64,000 nt of DNA, taken from assembly GCF_050876985.1 (NCBI RefSeq), contig NZ_JBPAPP010000003.1; one strand, given 5' to 3'. This stretch comes from Halopseudomonas sp002296055. GTDB taxonomy: Bacteria > Pseudomonadota > Gammaproteobacteria > Pseudomonadales > Pseudomonadaceae. The position numbers were made by a program, and so were the translations under genes. Within the stretch, counting starts at the first letter, position 1, and each line of letters begins with the position of its first letter. Below the pieces are notes generated by a model. It searched no databases and was not told the DNA's origin. It saw only the letters and a list, made by a program, of their open reading frames with translations. Below are positions 1 to 8,908 of this stretch, one piece after another.

Positions 1-77
1 TGTCAAGCCTTATTTTCAAGCTAACTTATTGATTAATAAGCGCTTTCGAATGAGCGTCCTGCCCTGCGAGAGCGCGA

Positions 78-105
78 ATTATAGAGACCTCAGCGAGCGC
101 GTCAA
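78..105 (-). promoter_or_regulatory. rRNA-type sigma-70 promoter reading leftward out of the window
   Basis: On the minus strand TTGACG (100-105) and TATAAT (78-83) are separated by 16 bp, a near-consensus promoter. The bases after the -10 box are GC-rich (CGCGCTCTCGC), the kind of discriminator found at stringently controlled rrn promoters. A second minus-strand TTGACA lies at positions 1-6, and GTCAAGCCTT is repeated at 2-11 and 101-110, so a tandem P1/P2 arrangement is likely. The transcribed gene is outside the window. In P. aeruginosa an rRNA operon lies beside pssA, which fits. Confidence 0.6.
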
Positions 106-139
106 GCCTTTTCTTGCAGTTTTATTGCATAGACCGATT

Positions 140-964
140 TTACTTGGCCGCCCCCAGGCTTTTGCGCTTGCGCCACAGGGCCAGCAGCGGGCCTGACAAC
201 GTGTAGCAAACAAAGATCGCCCAGAGAATCCGAGACGGGTCGGACGAGATCACCGCAAACACCAACACCACAACCAGGATGGCGAAGAACGGCACACGCC
301 CTTTAAAGTCCAAGTCCTTGAAGCTGTAGTAACGCACGTTACTGACCATCAGCAGGCCGCCCAGCGCGGTGAGAATGCCAACCAACAGGGCAATATTGCC
401 GCCATCAATACCGAAGTCCGCCAGCGACCAGACCATGCCGGCAACCAGGCCTGCACCCGACGGGCTCGGCAAGCCGGTAAAATAGCGCTTGTCGTCATCA
501 CCGATATGCGTATTGAAGCGCGCCAACCTGAGGGCCGCACCCGCGACGTAGATAAAGGCGAACACCCAACCGACCTTACCCAGGTCAGTCAACGCCCAGC
601 TGAACACCACCACTGCCGGCGCGATGCCAAAGGCGACCATATCCGACAAGGAGTCGTACTCAGCGCCAAATGCGCTCTGGGTGTTGGTCAGTCGTGCGAC
701 CCGCCCGTCGAGCCCATCGAGCACCATGGCAATGAAGATGGCTACTGCCGCATGGGTAAAGTTGCCGTCCATTGCACTGACAATGGCGTAGAAGCCAGAA
801 AAAAGCGCCGCCGTGGTAAACAGGTTTGGCAGCAGATAGATGCCCTTGTAACGCACCTTGTTGCCATCGGGCCCGGACACCTCCTCAACATGTTCGTCAA
901 TTGGCAGCAGCGTATGCGCGCCCTCTACCTCGGAGTCTTTCGGGTTGTTCTGATGCTCTGTCAT
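140..964 (-). CDS. pssA: CDP-diacylglycerol-serine O-phosphatidyltransferase
   Basis: Makes phosphatidylserine from CDP-diacylglycerol and serine at the inner membrane, the committed step to phosphatidylethanolamine. The CDP-alcohol phosphatidyltransferase signature is complete: D86-G87-x2-A90-R91-x8-G100-x3-D104-x3-D108. Several hydrophobic segments follow, and the C-terminus is basic. The start at 964 is chosen because AAGGT lies just upstream and the protein becomes 274 aa; an in-frame ATG at 1045 would add 27 residues with no family likeness. It is downstream of ilvC on the same strand, but a terminator separates them. Confidence 0.93.
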   Translation of the reverse strand: MTEHQNNPKDSEVEGAHTLLPIDEHVEEVSGPDGNKVRYKGIYLLPNLFTTAALFSGFYAIVSAMDGNFTHAAVAIFIAMVLDGLDGRVARLTNTQSAFGAEYDSLSDMVAFGIAPAVVVFSWALTDLGKVGWVFAFIYVAGAALRLARFNTHIGDDDKRYFTGLPSPSGAGLVAGMVWSLADFGIDGGNIALLVGILTALGGLLMVSNVRYYSFKDLDFKGRVPFFAILVVVLVFAVISSDPSRILWAIFVCYTLSGPLLALWRKRKSLGAAK

Positions 965-1044
965 GGGATTACCTTGCAACATTGCCGGGCTGAACAGTGT
1001 GGCAATTTGACAAGCAAATAACCAGTCAGCTCCACGGCGGGGCA

Positions 1045-1074
1045 TAAAAAAACGCGGCCACAGGCCGCGTTTTC
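1045..1074 (-). terminator. Rho-independent terminator after ilvC
   Basis: A perfect 9-bp stem (1051-1059 with 1063-1071) with a 3-nt loop is followed on the minus strand by a run of T (plus-strand A at 1045-1050). It ends the ilvI-ilvH-ilvC transcript before pssA. TTTTCTT on the other side could give weak activity in the opposite direction. Confidence 0.85.
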
Positions 1075-1092
1075 TTGGTCAGACCAACCGAC

Positions 1093-2109
1093 TCAGTTCT
1101 TGGACTTGTCGACGATCTTGTTGGAAGCGATCCACGGCATCATGCCGCGCAGCTTCTCACCTACCTGCTCAATCGGATGCGCGGCGTTGTTACGACGGGC
1201 AGCAGTCATGGACGGGTAGTTGTGGGCGCCTTCAGCGATGAACATCTTGGCGTATTCGCCGCTCTGGATGCGCTTGAGTGCGTTGCGCATGGCTGCACGG
1301 GACTCATCGTTGATGACTTCCGGGCCAGTCACGTACTCACCATACTCTGCGTTGTTGGAGATGGAGTAGTTCATGTTGGCGATGCCGCCTTCGTACATCA
1401 AGTCAACAATCAGCTTCAGCTCGTGCAGACACTCGAAGTAGGCCATTTCCGGCGCGTAACCCGCTTCGGTCAGGGTTTCGAAACCGGCCTTGACCAGCTC
1501 AACCGCACCACCACACAGAACAGCCTGCTCGCCGAACAGGTCGGTTTCAGTCTCGTCCTTGAAAGTGGTTTCGATGATGCCGGTACGGCCGCCGCCCACA
1601 CCACTGGCGTAGGACAGGGCTACGTTCTTGGCGTTGCCGGATGCGTCCTGGAAGATCGCGATCAGGTCAGGGATACCGCCGCCCTTGACGAACTCGGAGC
1701 GCACTGTGTGGCCCGGCGCCTTGGGAGCGATCATGATGACGTCCAGGTCAGCGCGCGGCACGATCTGGTTGTAGTGGATAGCAAAACCGTGAGCAAAGGC
1801 CAGGGTAGCGCCCTGCTTCAGGTTCGGCTCAATTTCGCCCTTGTACAGCTGGGACTGGAACTCGTCCGGGGTCAGGATCATGACCACGTCGGCAGCTGCT
1901 ACAGCGGCCGGTACATCGCTGACTTTCAGGCCGTGTGCTTCGGCCTTGGCGATGGAGCTGGAACCAGGACGCAGACCAACGGTCACGTCAACACCGGAGT
2001 CTTTCAGGTTGCAGGCGTGCGCGTGGCCCTGCGAGCCGTAACCGATGATGGCAACTTTCTTGCCCTGGATGATGCTCAGATCACAATCTTTATCGTAATA
2101 GACTTGCAT
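1093..2109 (-). CDS. ilvC: Ketol-acid reductoisomerase (class I)
   Basis: Second common enzyme of valine, leucine and isoleucine synthesis; it isomerises and reduces acetolactate or acetohydroxybutyrate using NADPH and Mg2+. The N-terminal Rossmann motif GYGSQG is at residues 23-28, followed by the knotted C-terminal domain with DLFGEQAVLCGG and the ECLHELKLIVDL helix carrying the acidic metal ligands. The 338-aa length is that of class I enzymes. The start at 2109 has GGGGAAC upstream; an earlier in-frame codon would add 15 unsupported residues. Last gene of ilvI-ilvH-ilvC, about 50 bp after ilvH. Confidence 0.96.
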   Translation of the reverse strand: MQVYYDKDCDLSIIQGKKVAIIGYGSQGHAHACNLKDSGVDVTVGLRPGSSSIAKAEAHGLKVSDVPAAVAAADVVMILTPDEFQSQLYKGEIEPNLKQGATLAFAHGFAIHYNQIVPRADLDVIMIAPKAPGHTVRSEFVKGGGIPDLIAIFQDASGNAKNVALSYASGVGGGRTGIIETTFKDETETDLFGEQAVLCGGAVELVKAGFETLTEAGYAPEMAYFECLHELKLIVDLMYEGGIANMNYSISNNAEYGEYVTGPEVINDESRAAMRNALKRIQSGEYAKMFIAEGAHNYPSMTAARRNNAAHPIEQVGEKLRGMMPWIASNKIVDKSKN

Positions 2110-2159
2110 GAAGTTCCCCTGCTTACTTGTGCGGGCCGCCTGGCCCGCGATCAATTAGT

Positions 2160-2651
2160 TTAGATACTCAGAACCTTTTCACCACGGGCAATGCCCGACA
2201 CACCGGTACGCACCACTTCGAGTACCGATGTCGGCCCGATGGCCTCAATGAAGCTGTTCAGCTTGTCGCTGGTGCCGGTCAGCTGCACGGTATACACGCT
2301 GGGCGATACGTCCACGATCTGACCACGGAAGATATCAGTGGTGCGCTTGACCTCGGCACGCTGCGCACCGGTCGCCTTGATCTTGATCAGCATCAGCTCG
2401 CGCTCAATGTGCGCGCCCTCAGACAGATTGACCAGCTTGACCACCTCAATCAGCTTGTTGAGGTTTTTGGTGATCTGCTCGATCACCTCGTCATGGCCAA
2501 CCGTGGTGAGCGTCAGACGCGACAGGGTCGGGTCTTCCGTCGGTGCCACGGTCAGGGTCTCGATATTGTAGTTACGCTGGGAGAACAGCCCAACCACCCG
2601 AGACAACGCGCCCGGCTCGTTTTCCAGAAGAACGGAAATGATGTGTCTCAT
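2160..2651 (-). CDS. ilvH: Acetolactate synthase small (regulatory) subunit
   Basis: Regulatory subunit of acetohydroxyacid synthase, conferring valine feedback inhibition and raising activity of the large subunit. The N-terminal ACT domain (about residues 1-75) shows the typical opening MRHIISVLLENEPGALSRV, and the C-terminal ALS_ss domain follows. At 163 aa the length is standard. The ATG comes one base after the ilvI stop codon, so translation is likely coupled. It corresponds to PA4695 in P. aeruginosa. Confidence 0.95.
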   Translation of the reverse strand: MRHIISVLLENEPGALSRVVGLFSQRNYNIETLTVAPTEDPTLSRLTLTTVGHDEVIEQITKNLNKLIEVVKLVNLSEGAHIERELMLIKIKATGAQRAEVKRTTDIFRGQIVDVSPSVYTVQLTGTSDKLNSFIEAIGPTSVLEVVRTGVSGIARGEKVLSI

Positions 2652-2652
2652 G

Positions 2653-4383
2653 TCAGGTGCGCTCCGTTTTGCTCAGCCACATATCTCGCATCGCACCACC
2701 ACGAATCTGCATCGGGTATACGTGCTCGCTGGTATCCACGGCAATATCGAGGAACACCAGGCGATCCTTCATCGCAAAGGCTTCGGCCAGCTTGCTCTTG
2801 AGGTCTTTCAGGTCGGTGATACGGATACCGACGTGACCGTAGGCCTCGGCCAGCTTGACGAAGTCCGGCAGCGATTCCATATAGGAATGCGAATAGCGAC
2901 TGTTGTACTGCATGTCCTGCCATTGGCGGACCATGCCCAGCGCACCGTTGTTCAGGTTAACGATCTTCACCGGCATGTCGTACTGCAGGCAGGTGGAGAG
3001 TTCCTGAATGTTCATCTGGATACTACCTTCACCGGTAACACAGGCGACCGTCGCCTCCGGGAAGTTCAGCTGCACACCCATGGCCGCCGGAAAACCGAAG
3101 CCCATGGTGCCCAGACCACCGGAGTTGATCCAGCGATTGGGCTTGTCGAAGCGGTAGTACTGGGCCGCGAACATCTGGTGCTGCCCCACGTCCGAGGTGA
3201 TGAAAGCATCACCACCGGTCACTTCCCACAGCGCCTCGATCACCGCCTGCGGCTTGATGATGCTGCCGTCGCCCTTGTCATAGGGGAACAGATCACCGTC
3301 GCCACGCCATTCTTCGATCTGCTTCCACCAGGAGGCCTGGGTTTCTGCATCCGGGGTTTCGCCCATCTCTTTGTAGATGGCGAGCATCTCGGTCAGCACG
3401 CTTTCAACCGGGCCCACAATCGGGATGTCGGCCTTAACGGTCTTGGAGATCGACGCCGGGTCAATGTCGATATGAATAACCTTGGCATTCGGGCAGAACT
3501 TGCTGGCGTCATCACCATTGATCACGCGGTCATCAAAGCGCGCACCAACAGCCAGAATCACATCAGCGTGATGCATGGTCAGGTTGGCGGTGTAGCTACC
3601 GTGCATACCCAGCATGCCGACGAACTGACGGTCGGTTCCGGGATAGGCACCGAGCCCCATCAGCGTATTGGTAACCGGCAGGTTAAGCGCCTGAGCCAGC
3701 TCGGTCAGCGGACGCGAAGCACCACCCAGTACCACACCACCGCCGGAATACATGACCGGACGCTTGGCAGCCAGCAGCATTTCAACCGCTTTGCGAATCT
3801 GGCCGGAATGGCCACGGGTAGCCGGGTTGTAGGAGCGCAGCTTGACCTTCTTCGGATAGCTGTACTCAAACTTGTCCGCCGGGTTGGTCATGTCTTTCGG
3901 AATATCGATGACAACGGGACCAGGGCGGCCGGTTTGCGCCAGATAGAACGCCTTCTTGATGACTTCCGGAATCTCGCGCGGATCCTTGACCATGAAGCTG
4001 TGCTTCACGATGGGGCGAGACACACCGACCATATCGGTTTCCTGGAAGGCATCGGAACCGACCATGTTGCTCACAACCTGGCCGGAGATAACCACCATCG
4101 GAATCGAATCCATGTAGGCGGTGGCGATACCGGTTACGGTATTGGTTGCACCCGGGCCCGAGGTCACCAGCACCACCCCTGGCTTACCGGTGGCGCGCGC
4201 GTAACCGTCTGCCATGTGGGCAGCAGCCTGTTCGTGGCGGACCAGAATATGCTCTACGTCATCTTGCCGGAAAATGGCATCGTAGATGTGCAAAAGGGCA
4301 CCACCTGGGTACCCGTAGATATATTTAACACCCTCGTCACGCAATGAGCGGACGACCATCTCAGCGCCGGATAAAAGCTCCAC
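2653..4383 (-). CDS. ilvI: Acetolactate synthase large (catalytic) subunit
   Basis: ThDP-dependent catalytic subunit of acetohydroxyacid synthase, joining two pyruvates, or pyruvate and 2-oxobutyrate, at the start of branched-chain amino acid synthesis. The activating glutamate is E51 in RHEQAAAHMADGYARA, and the ThDP-binding motif is present as GEGS...NLNN, with Glu in place of the usual Asp of GDG. Length 576 aa is normal. The start codon is GTG at 4383 with GAGGTGAT upstream. First gene of the operon; the promoter at 4661-4689 leaves a leader of about 270 nt with no convincing leader peptide. Confidence 0.95.
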   Translation of the reverse strand: MELLSGAEMVVRSLRDEGVKYIYGYPGGALLHIYDAIFRQDDVEHILVRHEQAAAHMADGYARATGKPGVVLVTSGPGATNTVTGIATAYMDSIPMVVISGQVVSNMVGSDAFQETDMVGVSRPIVKHSFMVKDPREIPEVIKKAFYLAQTGRPGPVVIDIPKDMTNPADKFEYSYPKKVKLRSYNPATRGHSGQIRKAVEMLLAAKRPVMYSGGGVVLGGASRPLTELAQALNLPVTNTLMGLGAYPGTDRQFVGMLGMHGSYTANLTMHHADVILAVGARFDDRVINGDDASKFCPNAKVIHIDIDPASISKTVKADIPIVGPVESVLTEMLAIYKEMGETPDAETQASWWKQIEEWRGDGDLFPYDKGDGSIIKPQAVIEALWEVTGGDAFITSDVGQHQMFAAQYYRFDKPNRWINSGGLGTMGFGFPAAMGVQLNFPEATVACVTGEGSIQMNIQELSTCLQYDMPVKIVNLNNGALGMVRQWQDMQYNSRYSHSYMESLPDFVKLAEAYGHVGIRITDLKDLKSKLAEAFAMKDRLVFLDIAVDTSEHVYPMQIRGGAMRDMWLSKTERT

Positions 4384-4660
4384 TTTAGAATCACCTCTAG
4401 CGTGCCACCCACCAACGGCGGGCGGCAGGATACCTGTTTACTGCTCGGCAGCGCAGAACAACGGTGGTTGTACTGCATCAGCTTGACTACGTGCTTGAAG
4501 GCCGGCTCCTGCTGTTTCGGAACTGCCTCACCCAGCGCGAGGTAGCGCGTGCGGGTGCCAGGCCGGGCGTTGACGGGTTTCGTCTCCCGGAATGAGCAAC
4601 AAAACCGCGTGCTTCGGTGCGGGGGTAAGCACCGGGTGCAGCGGCTTATGAGAACCACGA

Positions 4661-4689
4661 ATTGTTTACACTCGAGACTGACAAGTCAA
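4661..4689 (-). promoter_or_regulatory. Candidate promoter of ilvI-ilvH-ilvC
   Basis: Minus strand TTGACT (4684-4689), 17-bp spacer and AACAAT (4661-4666, four of six consensus). It points at ilvI, with a predicted start near 4654. The repeat element at 4717-4978 ends only about 27 bp upstream of the -35 box, so the insertion probably defines the upstream edge of this promoter. Confidence 0.45.
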
Positions 4690-4716
4690 GCCAAGTTGCA
4701 GAAAACCCCTACCAAG

Positions 4717-4978
4717 GGAAGCACTGATTAATTCCGCATGCCCTCTGGCGTTCAGACTGGGCTGCACTCAAGACGTGATTTCGAAGGCATGCCGGGGCCT
4801 GTCGAGGAATCACAACGCAGAGTAAGGCCCAGCCTGAACGCCCCGGAGGGCGAGCGCTCAAGCATGCATCTACGGCGTTGCACTGCTTGCCAATAGAGCC
4901 GCTATTGGCTTCACATCGCGCCTTGCATCTGCACGCTTGAGCACTCGCACAGGGCGCGTGGAATTGATCAGTGCTTCC
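4717..4978. mobile_element. MITE-like element, family 1, copy 1 (262 bp)
   Basis: A gene-free segment bounded by terminal inverted repeats: GGAAGCACTGATTAATTCC on the left and GGAATTGATCAGTGCTTCC on the right. Flanks are CAAG (4713-4716) and CTAG (4979-4982), close to a 4-bp CTAG-type target duplication as seen for IS5-like elements. Internal inverted segments (about 4741-4765 with 4831-4856, and 4850-4870 with 4925-4947) make it highly foldable. No transposase is encoded. A shorter homologue lies at 56721-56880. With the ilvI leader it fills the gene-free stretch 4384-5060. Confidence 0.7.
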
Positions 4979-5060
4979 CTAGGGATATACCTTTGCCACA
5001 GACAGCCTGCCATACTGCAACACAGCCTCCGTTCACCGCGATAAAACAAGGAAGAAACGC

Positions 5061-5495
5061 ATGCGCAAGATCATCATTACCGCCGTCCTCGGTCTGGCCT
5101 GCAGCAGCGCCATGGCGACGCAACTGTATCGCTGGGTAGACGAAAACGGCGTGACCCAATTCAGCCAGCAGCCGCCGGCCGAAGACCAGTATCAGCGCAT
5201 GCAGGTCAAGCCAGCCCCGGAGCTGGGCACCGGCAGCCTGGCGCCCGAGACCACCCCCGGCGACGCCGAACCAGCCGAACCGACAGCGCCGGCGCCCGAA
5301 GCACAGCCCACAGCAGAGCAGCAGGCCAAACTGGCGGAACAATGCGACGCCCTGCGCACCAACCTGACGACCATGCAGAACAACCCGCGCCTACGTCGTA
5401 CGCTGGACGATGGTACGGTGGAACGTATTGGTGAAGATGAGCGTCAGGCGATGATTGCCAAGGCGCAGGCTGACCTGCAGGAGCATTGCCAGTAA
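5061..5495 (+). CDS. DUF4124 domain-containing secreted protein
   Basis: A 144-aa exported protein of unknown function. Residues 1-19 form a Sec signal peptide ending AMA. The DUF4124 motif follows directly (QLYRWVDENGVTQFSQQPP), then a Pro/Ala/Glu-rich linker (about residues 50-90) and a charged C-terminal helical region with two cysteines. AAGGAAG precedes the ATG. It is divergent from ilvI across the repeat element and convergent with the yqcC-like gene, with a hairpin between them. A periplasmic location is inferred; the role is not known. Confidence 0.85.
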   Translation: MRKIIITAVLGLACSSAMATQLYRWVDENGVTQFSQQPPAEDQYQRMQVKPAPELGTGSLAPETTPGDAEPAEPTAPAPEAQPTAEQQAKLAEQCDALRTNLTTMQNNPRLRRTLDDGTVERIGEDERQAMIAKAQADLQEHCQ

Positions 5496-5501
5496 ACACC
5501 A

Positions 5502-5522
5502 ACGGGGCGTTGCGCCCCGTTG
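5502..5522. terminator. Hairpin between convergent genes
   Basis: AACGGGGCG (5502-5510) and CGCCCCGTT (5514-5522) form a perfect 9-bp stem with a TTG loop, 6 bp after the DUF4124 stop and touching the end of the converging yqcC-like gene. There is no T-run on the plus strand, so it is a likely bidirectional transcription barrier, not a textbook terminator. Confidence 0.55.
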
Positions 5523-5852
5523 TCAGTCGACCAGCGTGCTGGCGTGTTGATCGATACGCGTCAGTACCGCCAGCAAATCTGTCTGGCGGCGACCCAGGTG
5601 CACAAACGCCTGCTCCCCCATTGGCCGCAGCGCACAGGGGCCTGGCAATGAGGCCCCGGTCGCCAGCAACTGATTGATCTGCGGGATAAACACCCACTGT
5701 AGCCACTGCTCGAAGGCCAGCGTATCAGCGCAGAATGGTGCCTGGCTGGCCAGCTGCTCCGCCAACGGCGGCTCTACCGACCACAACCCCCAGCGCCGCA
5801 ACTCAGCTTCGAGATCCTGCAGGGCAGCGGCAAGTGCCGCCGAACCGCTCAC
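5523..5852 (-). CDS. YqcC family protein (DUF446)
   Basis: A 109-aa protein of the small YqcC/DUF446 family, function unknown; members sit beside tRNA pseudouridine synthase TruC in enterobacteria, but not here. Recognisable features are the helical N-terminus with LEAELRRWGLW, the PFCADTLAFEQWLQWVFIPQ segment and a C-terminal helix. The start is GTG and overlaps the lipoprotein stop as GTGA, so the pair reads as one operon on the minus strand. A cytosolic location is inferred. Confidence 0.8.
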   Translation of the reverse strand: MSGSAALAAALQDLEAELRRWGLWSVEPPLAEQLASQAPFCADTLAFEQWLQWVFIPQINQLLATGASLPGPCALRPMGEQAFVHLGRRQTDLLAVLTRIDQHASTLVD

Positions 5853-6523
5853 GAGGAAACGCGAGCCCGCTGACGTGCCTGCTCAGCACCAGCGGCGTCA
5901 CCTTGCTGCTCGCGCGCCTGAGCAACCAGCTCCCAGAGCCCCGCCTGCAGAGACGGCCGACCCGAAGCATAGGCCAGACCGCGCCGCGCCAGTTGCTCAG
6001 CCTGGGCTGCATCACCCTGACTCAGGCGCACCTGAGCGAGCCGGTAAAGCACCTGCGGCTCACGCGGAGCAATGCGCATGGCGCGCTCGAGGCTGGCGTT
6101 GGCACCGTTCAGGTCGCCGTTGCTTTCCTGCTGACGCGCCGTGGTGAGCAGCGCCAGCACCGGGCCATCCAACTGCTCATCGGCCTGCAGGGCGCCAGCA
6201 CCAGAGGTCGAACCGACGTTGCCGCTATTGATCGGCGCCGAACTGACGCCACTGCTGGAGATCGCCGGCTGATTATCCAGTGGATAGGACTGAACCGCAC
6301 TGGAGCCACCCTGCCCGTCCGGCACCATAACCACTACGCCGCTATCGGGCTGCGCCGCCGGCGTTTGCGGGGTTTGGGTGGTTACGCGCCCTGCCCCGGT
6401 ACGCATATCCTCATTGGACACCGGGCGACCGGAATCCACTACCGGAATCGCGCCGCCGGAGCCTGCGCAACCCGACAGCACGGCGATCACAGCGCCGAGT
6501 AGCGCGACTTGTCTGATGCCCAT
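5849..6523 (-). CDS. TPR-repeat outer-membrane lipoprotein
   Basis: A 224-aa lipoprotein. The lipobox is LSGC near residue 19 (MGIRQVALLGAVIAVLSGC), then a long low-complexity Ser/Gly/Gln/Pro linker, then tetratricopeptide-like helices from about residue 125 (DGPVLALLTTARQQESNGDLNGANASLERAMRIAP). Similar TPR lipoproteins next to mrcB are found across pseudomonads, where they may assist PBP1b. That role is inferred from position alone. GAGAGG lies upstream of the ATG. The stop overlaps the next start as GTGA. Confidence 0.8.
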   Translation of the reverse strand: MGIRQVALLGAVIAVLSGCAGSGGAIPVVDSGRPVSNEDMRTGAGRVTTQTPQTPAAQPDSGVVVMVPDGQGGSSAVQSYPLDNQPAISSSGVSSAPINSGNVGSTSGAGALQADEQLDGPVLALLTTARQQESNGDLNGANASLERAMRIAPREPQVLYRLAQVRLSQGDAAQAEQLARRGLAYASGRPSLQAGLWELVAQAREQQGDAAGAEQARQRARVSS

Positions 6524-6580
6524 CTGTTCAATCCTCTCTCATCCGTTATGCGACGAAGGCGACAGCATACTGGCAGCGCC

Positions 6581-8908
6581 TCAGCGCAGCCAGTCGCGAA
6601 TGGTGTCCAGCACCCGGTTAGCCCCGTCACGAATCACTTCGGTATCGATCACCGGTTTGCAACCCGGGCCTGGCAACGGCTCGTAGCCAGCGCGGAAGGG
6701 TATTTCGACACTACCCTCACAGGATGGGTCACTCCCCAGCCCTGTGGCCGGGTCAGCCCAGGCCATAACAATCTCGGCCGGCGGCACATCCGCCAGACTC
6801 TGCGGGTGAGCGGCCCCCATAAAGGCGTTCCACACCTGCAGGGCACCGGTGGCGCCAGTCAGACGCGTGCGGTCGTTGTCATCACGACCGACCCAGGTTA
6901 CCGCCACCAGGTCGTCCGAGAAGCCGGCAAACCAGCTGTCGCGCAGATCATTGGTGGTGCCGGTCTTACCAGCCAGACGGACGCTAGAAGGCACCTGATT
7001 GTAGGCCGAGCGCCCCGTACCCTCGCGCATGACGTGCGTCATGGCCTGCTGGGTCAGGTAAATGGTGGCCGAGTCGAAACGCTGGCGCACCTCGAACGGA
7101 TAACGCTTGAGCGGCTCGCCCTCTGCAGTAAGCACGTTGCGGATCGCCCGCAGCGGTGTATTGAAGCCGCCGTTGGCGATGGTCTGATACATGTCCGCCA
7201 CCTGCATCGGCGTCATGGCACCGGAGCCCAGCAACATCGCAGGGTAAGCCGGCCAATCGTGCTCCACGCCAAGCCGACGCACGGTATTGAGCACGTTTTC
7301 AACGCCGACCTCGGTGCCCAGGCGCACCGCCGCCTGGTTGTAGGATTTGGCCAACGCGAGATACAGCGGCACCTGCCCATGGCTCTCACGATCATAGTTC
7401 TGCGGCGTCCAGGTCTTGCCGGGCTCAGCCTCCAACGTAATCGGGGCGTCGTCGATCGGCGTAATCAGCGAGTAACGCTCCGGTTTTTCCAGTGCGGTCA
7501 GATAGATCGCCGGCTTGATCAGCGAGCCAATGGGCCGTGAGGCATCCAGCGCACGGTTAAAGCCCGAGAAGCGCGGGTTGGCGCCACCCACTACGGCAAG
7601 CACCTCACCGGTTTGCGCACCGGTCACCACCATGGCGGCCTCCAGCGGCTTTTTGTCCGGTGTTTCACCAAAGCGCTTGAGGGTCGCCTGCACAGCGGTT
7701 TCCGACTTGTGCTGCAGCAAGGGGTCAAAGCTGGTGAAAATACGCAGCCCTTCGCTGGTCAGATCTTCGTCGCGGTAATCGGCACGCAACTGACGTTTCA
7801 CCAGATCCATAAATGCCGGGTAGCTGGTGTTGGCCAGGCTACCGCCCTGGGTCACGTCCAGCGGCTTGTTTTTGGCGTCAGTCGCCTGCTGCTCGCTGAT
7901 CATGCCCTGCTCGGCCATCAAATCGAGCACCAGATTACGTCGTGTGGTCGCCCGCTCGGGGTTGCGGCGCGGGTTGTAGTAGGACGCGCCCTTGACCATC
8001 CCTACCAACAACGCAACCTGATGCAGCTGCAACTCCTGCAGCGGCTGGGCAAAGTAGTACTGGCTGGCCAGGCCAAAGCCGTGCACAGCGCGGTTGCCAT
8101 CCTGTCCGAGGAAGACCTCATTGAGGTAGGCCTCAAGAATCTCTTCCTTGCTGTAATGCAGCTCCAGCAACACCGCCATCATGGCCTCAAGGCCCTTACG
8201 GATAATGTTGCGGTCTGCCGTCAGATAGAAGTTTTTGACCAGCTGCTGGGTCAGGGTGCTACCACCCTGGCGCAGACTACCGGAGGTGAGGTTGACGAAC
8301 ATGGCGCGGGCTATGCCCTTGGGCGATACGCCAAAGTGCTGAAAGAATTCACGGTCTTCAACCGCCACCAGCGAATCGACCAGATAGGGCGGTGTCTGAT
8401 CCAGACGAATAAGAATGCGGTCTTCGTTATGGGCCGGGTAAATGCCGCCGATCATCAGCGGCTCCAGCCGCGCCATGACCAGATCCTGTGACCCACTAAT
8501 GCCAGCAATGCGGTTGCCGTCAAAGCGCACGCTTACGCGCTGAGCGCGTTCGGCGCCCTCAAAAAACTGAAAGCCGCGGGTGTACACATCGATGCGGCTG
8601 CCGCCGACCGCCATCTGCCCCGGCCCATTGGCCGCATTGCTCTGGCGGTAGCCCAAGGCCTTGAGCTCGGTGAGAAAGTCGTCGCGACTCAGCGAGCGCC
8701 CCGCGTACAGCTCCAGCGGGCGCGCAAACACCTTGGCCGGGACCGCCCAGCGCTTGCCGGAAAATTTCTCCTGCACAATGGCATCGAGATAGACAGCCAA
8801 AGCCCCGACCAGTACCAGACCGACCAGACCGAGCTTAAGCAGCCAGCCCCACAGGCGGCTGCGACCGCCGGACTTTCCCTTGCCCCGCGACTTGCGTTTG
8901 TTAGCCAT
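6581..8908 (-). CDS. mrcB: Penicillin-binding protein 1B, bifunctional peptidoglycan synthase
   Basis: Polymerises and crosslinks peptidoglycan in the periplasm. A basic cytoplasmic tail is followed by one membrane anchor (about residues 20-42) and a UB2H-type region (about 65-160). The GT51 glycosyltransferase has catalytic E184 in EDREFFQHFG and GGSTLTQQ at 215-222. The transpeptidase has S462-x-x-K465, S522-Y-N524 and K648-T-G650, so all catalytic motifs are intact. Length 775 aa matches the family. GAGGAA precedes the ATG. It is followed on the same strand by the TPR lipoprotein. Confidence 0.96.
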   Translation of the reverse strand: MANKRKSRGKGKSGGRSRLWGWLLKLGLVGLVLVGALAVYLDAIVQEKFSGKRWAVPAKVFARPLELYAGRSLSRDDFLTELKALGYRQSNAANGPGQMAVGGSRIDVYTRGFQFFEGAERAQRVSVRFDGNRIAGISGSQDLVMARLEPLMIGGIYPAHNEDRILIRLDQTPPYLVDSLVAVEDREFFQHFGVSPKGIARAMFVNLTSGSLRQGGSTLTQQLVKNFYLTADRNIIRKGLEAMMAVLLELHYSKEEILEAYLNEVFLGQDGNRAVHGFGLASQYYFAQPLQELQLHQVALLVGMVKGASYYNPRRNPERATTRRNLVLDLMAEQGMISEQQATDAKNKPLDVTQGGSLANTSYPAFMDLVKRQLRADYRDEDLTSEGLRIFTSFDPLLQHKSETAVQATLKRFGETPDKKPLEAAMVVTGAQTGEVLAVVGGANPRFSGFNRALDASRPIGSLIKPAIYLTALEKPERYSLITPIDDAPITLEAEPGKTWTPQNYDRESHGQVPLYLALAKSYNQAAVRLGTEVGVENVLNTVRRLGVEHDWPAYPAMLLGSGAMTPMQVADMYQTIANGGFNTPLRAIRNVLTAEGEPLKRYPFEVRQRFDSATIYLTQQAMTHVMREGTGRSAYNQVPSSVRLAGKTGTTNDLRDSWFAGFSDDLVAVTWVGRDDNDRTRLTGATGALQVWNAFMGAAHPQSLADVPPAEIVMAWADPATGLGSDPSCEGSVEIPFRAGYEPLPGPGCKPVIDTEVIRDGANRVLDTIRDWLR

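Noticed and set aside
1075..2163. Long plus-strand frame opposite ilvC
   Set aside because: It is the antisense shadow of a clearly conserved enzyme in GC-rich DNA; no ribosome site or family match.
4254..4658. Long minus-strand frame in the ilvI leader beginning Val-Leu-Ile, as a possible attenuation peptide
   Set aside because: It runs without a stop into ilvI, is not rich in branched-chain codons beyond the first residues, and would start at or before the predicted transcript start.
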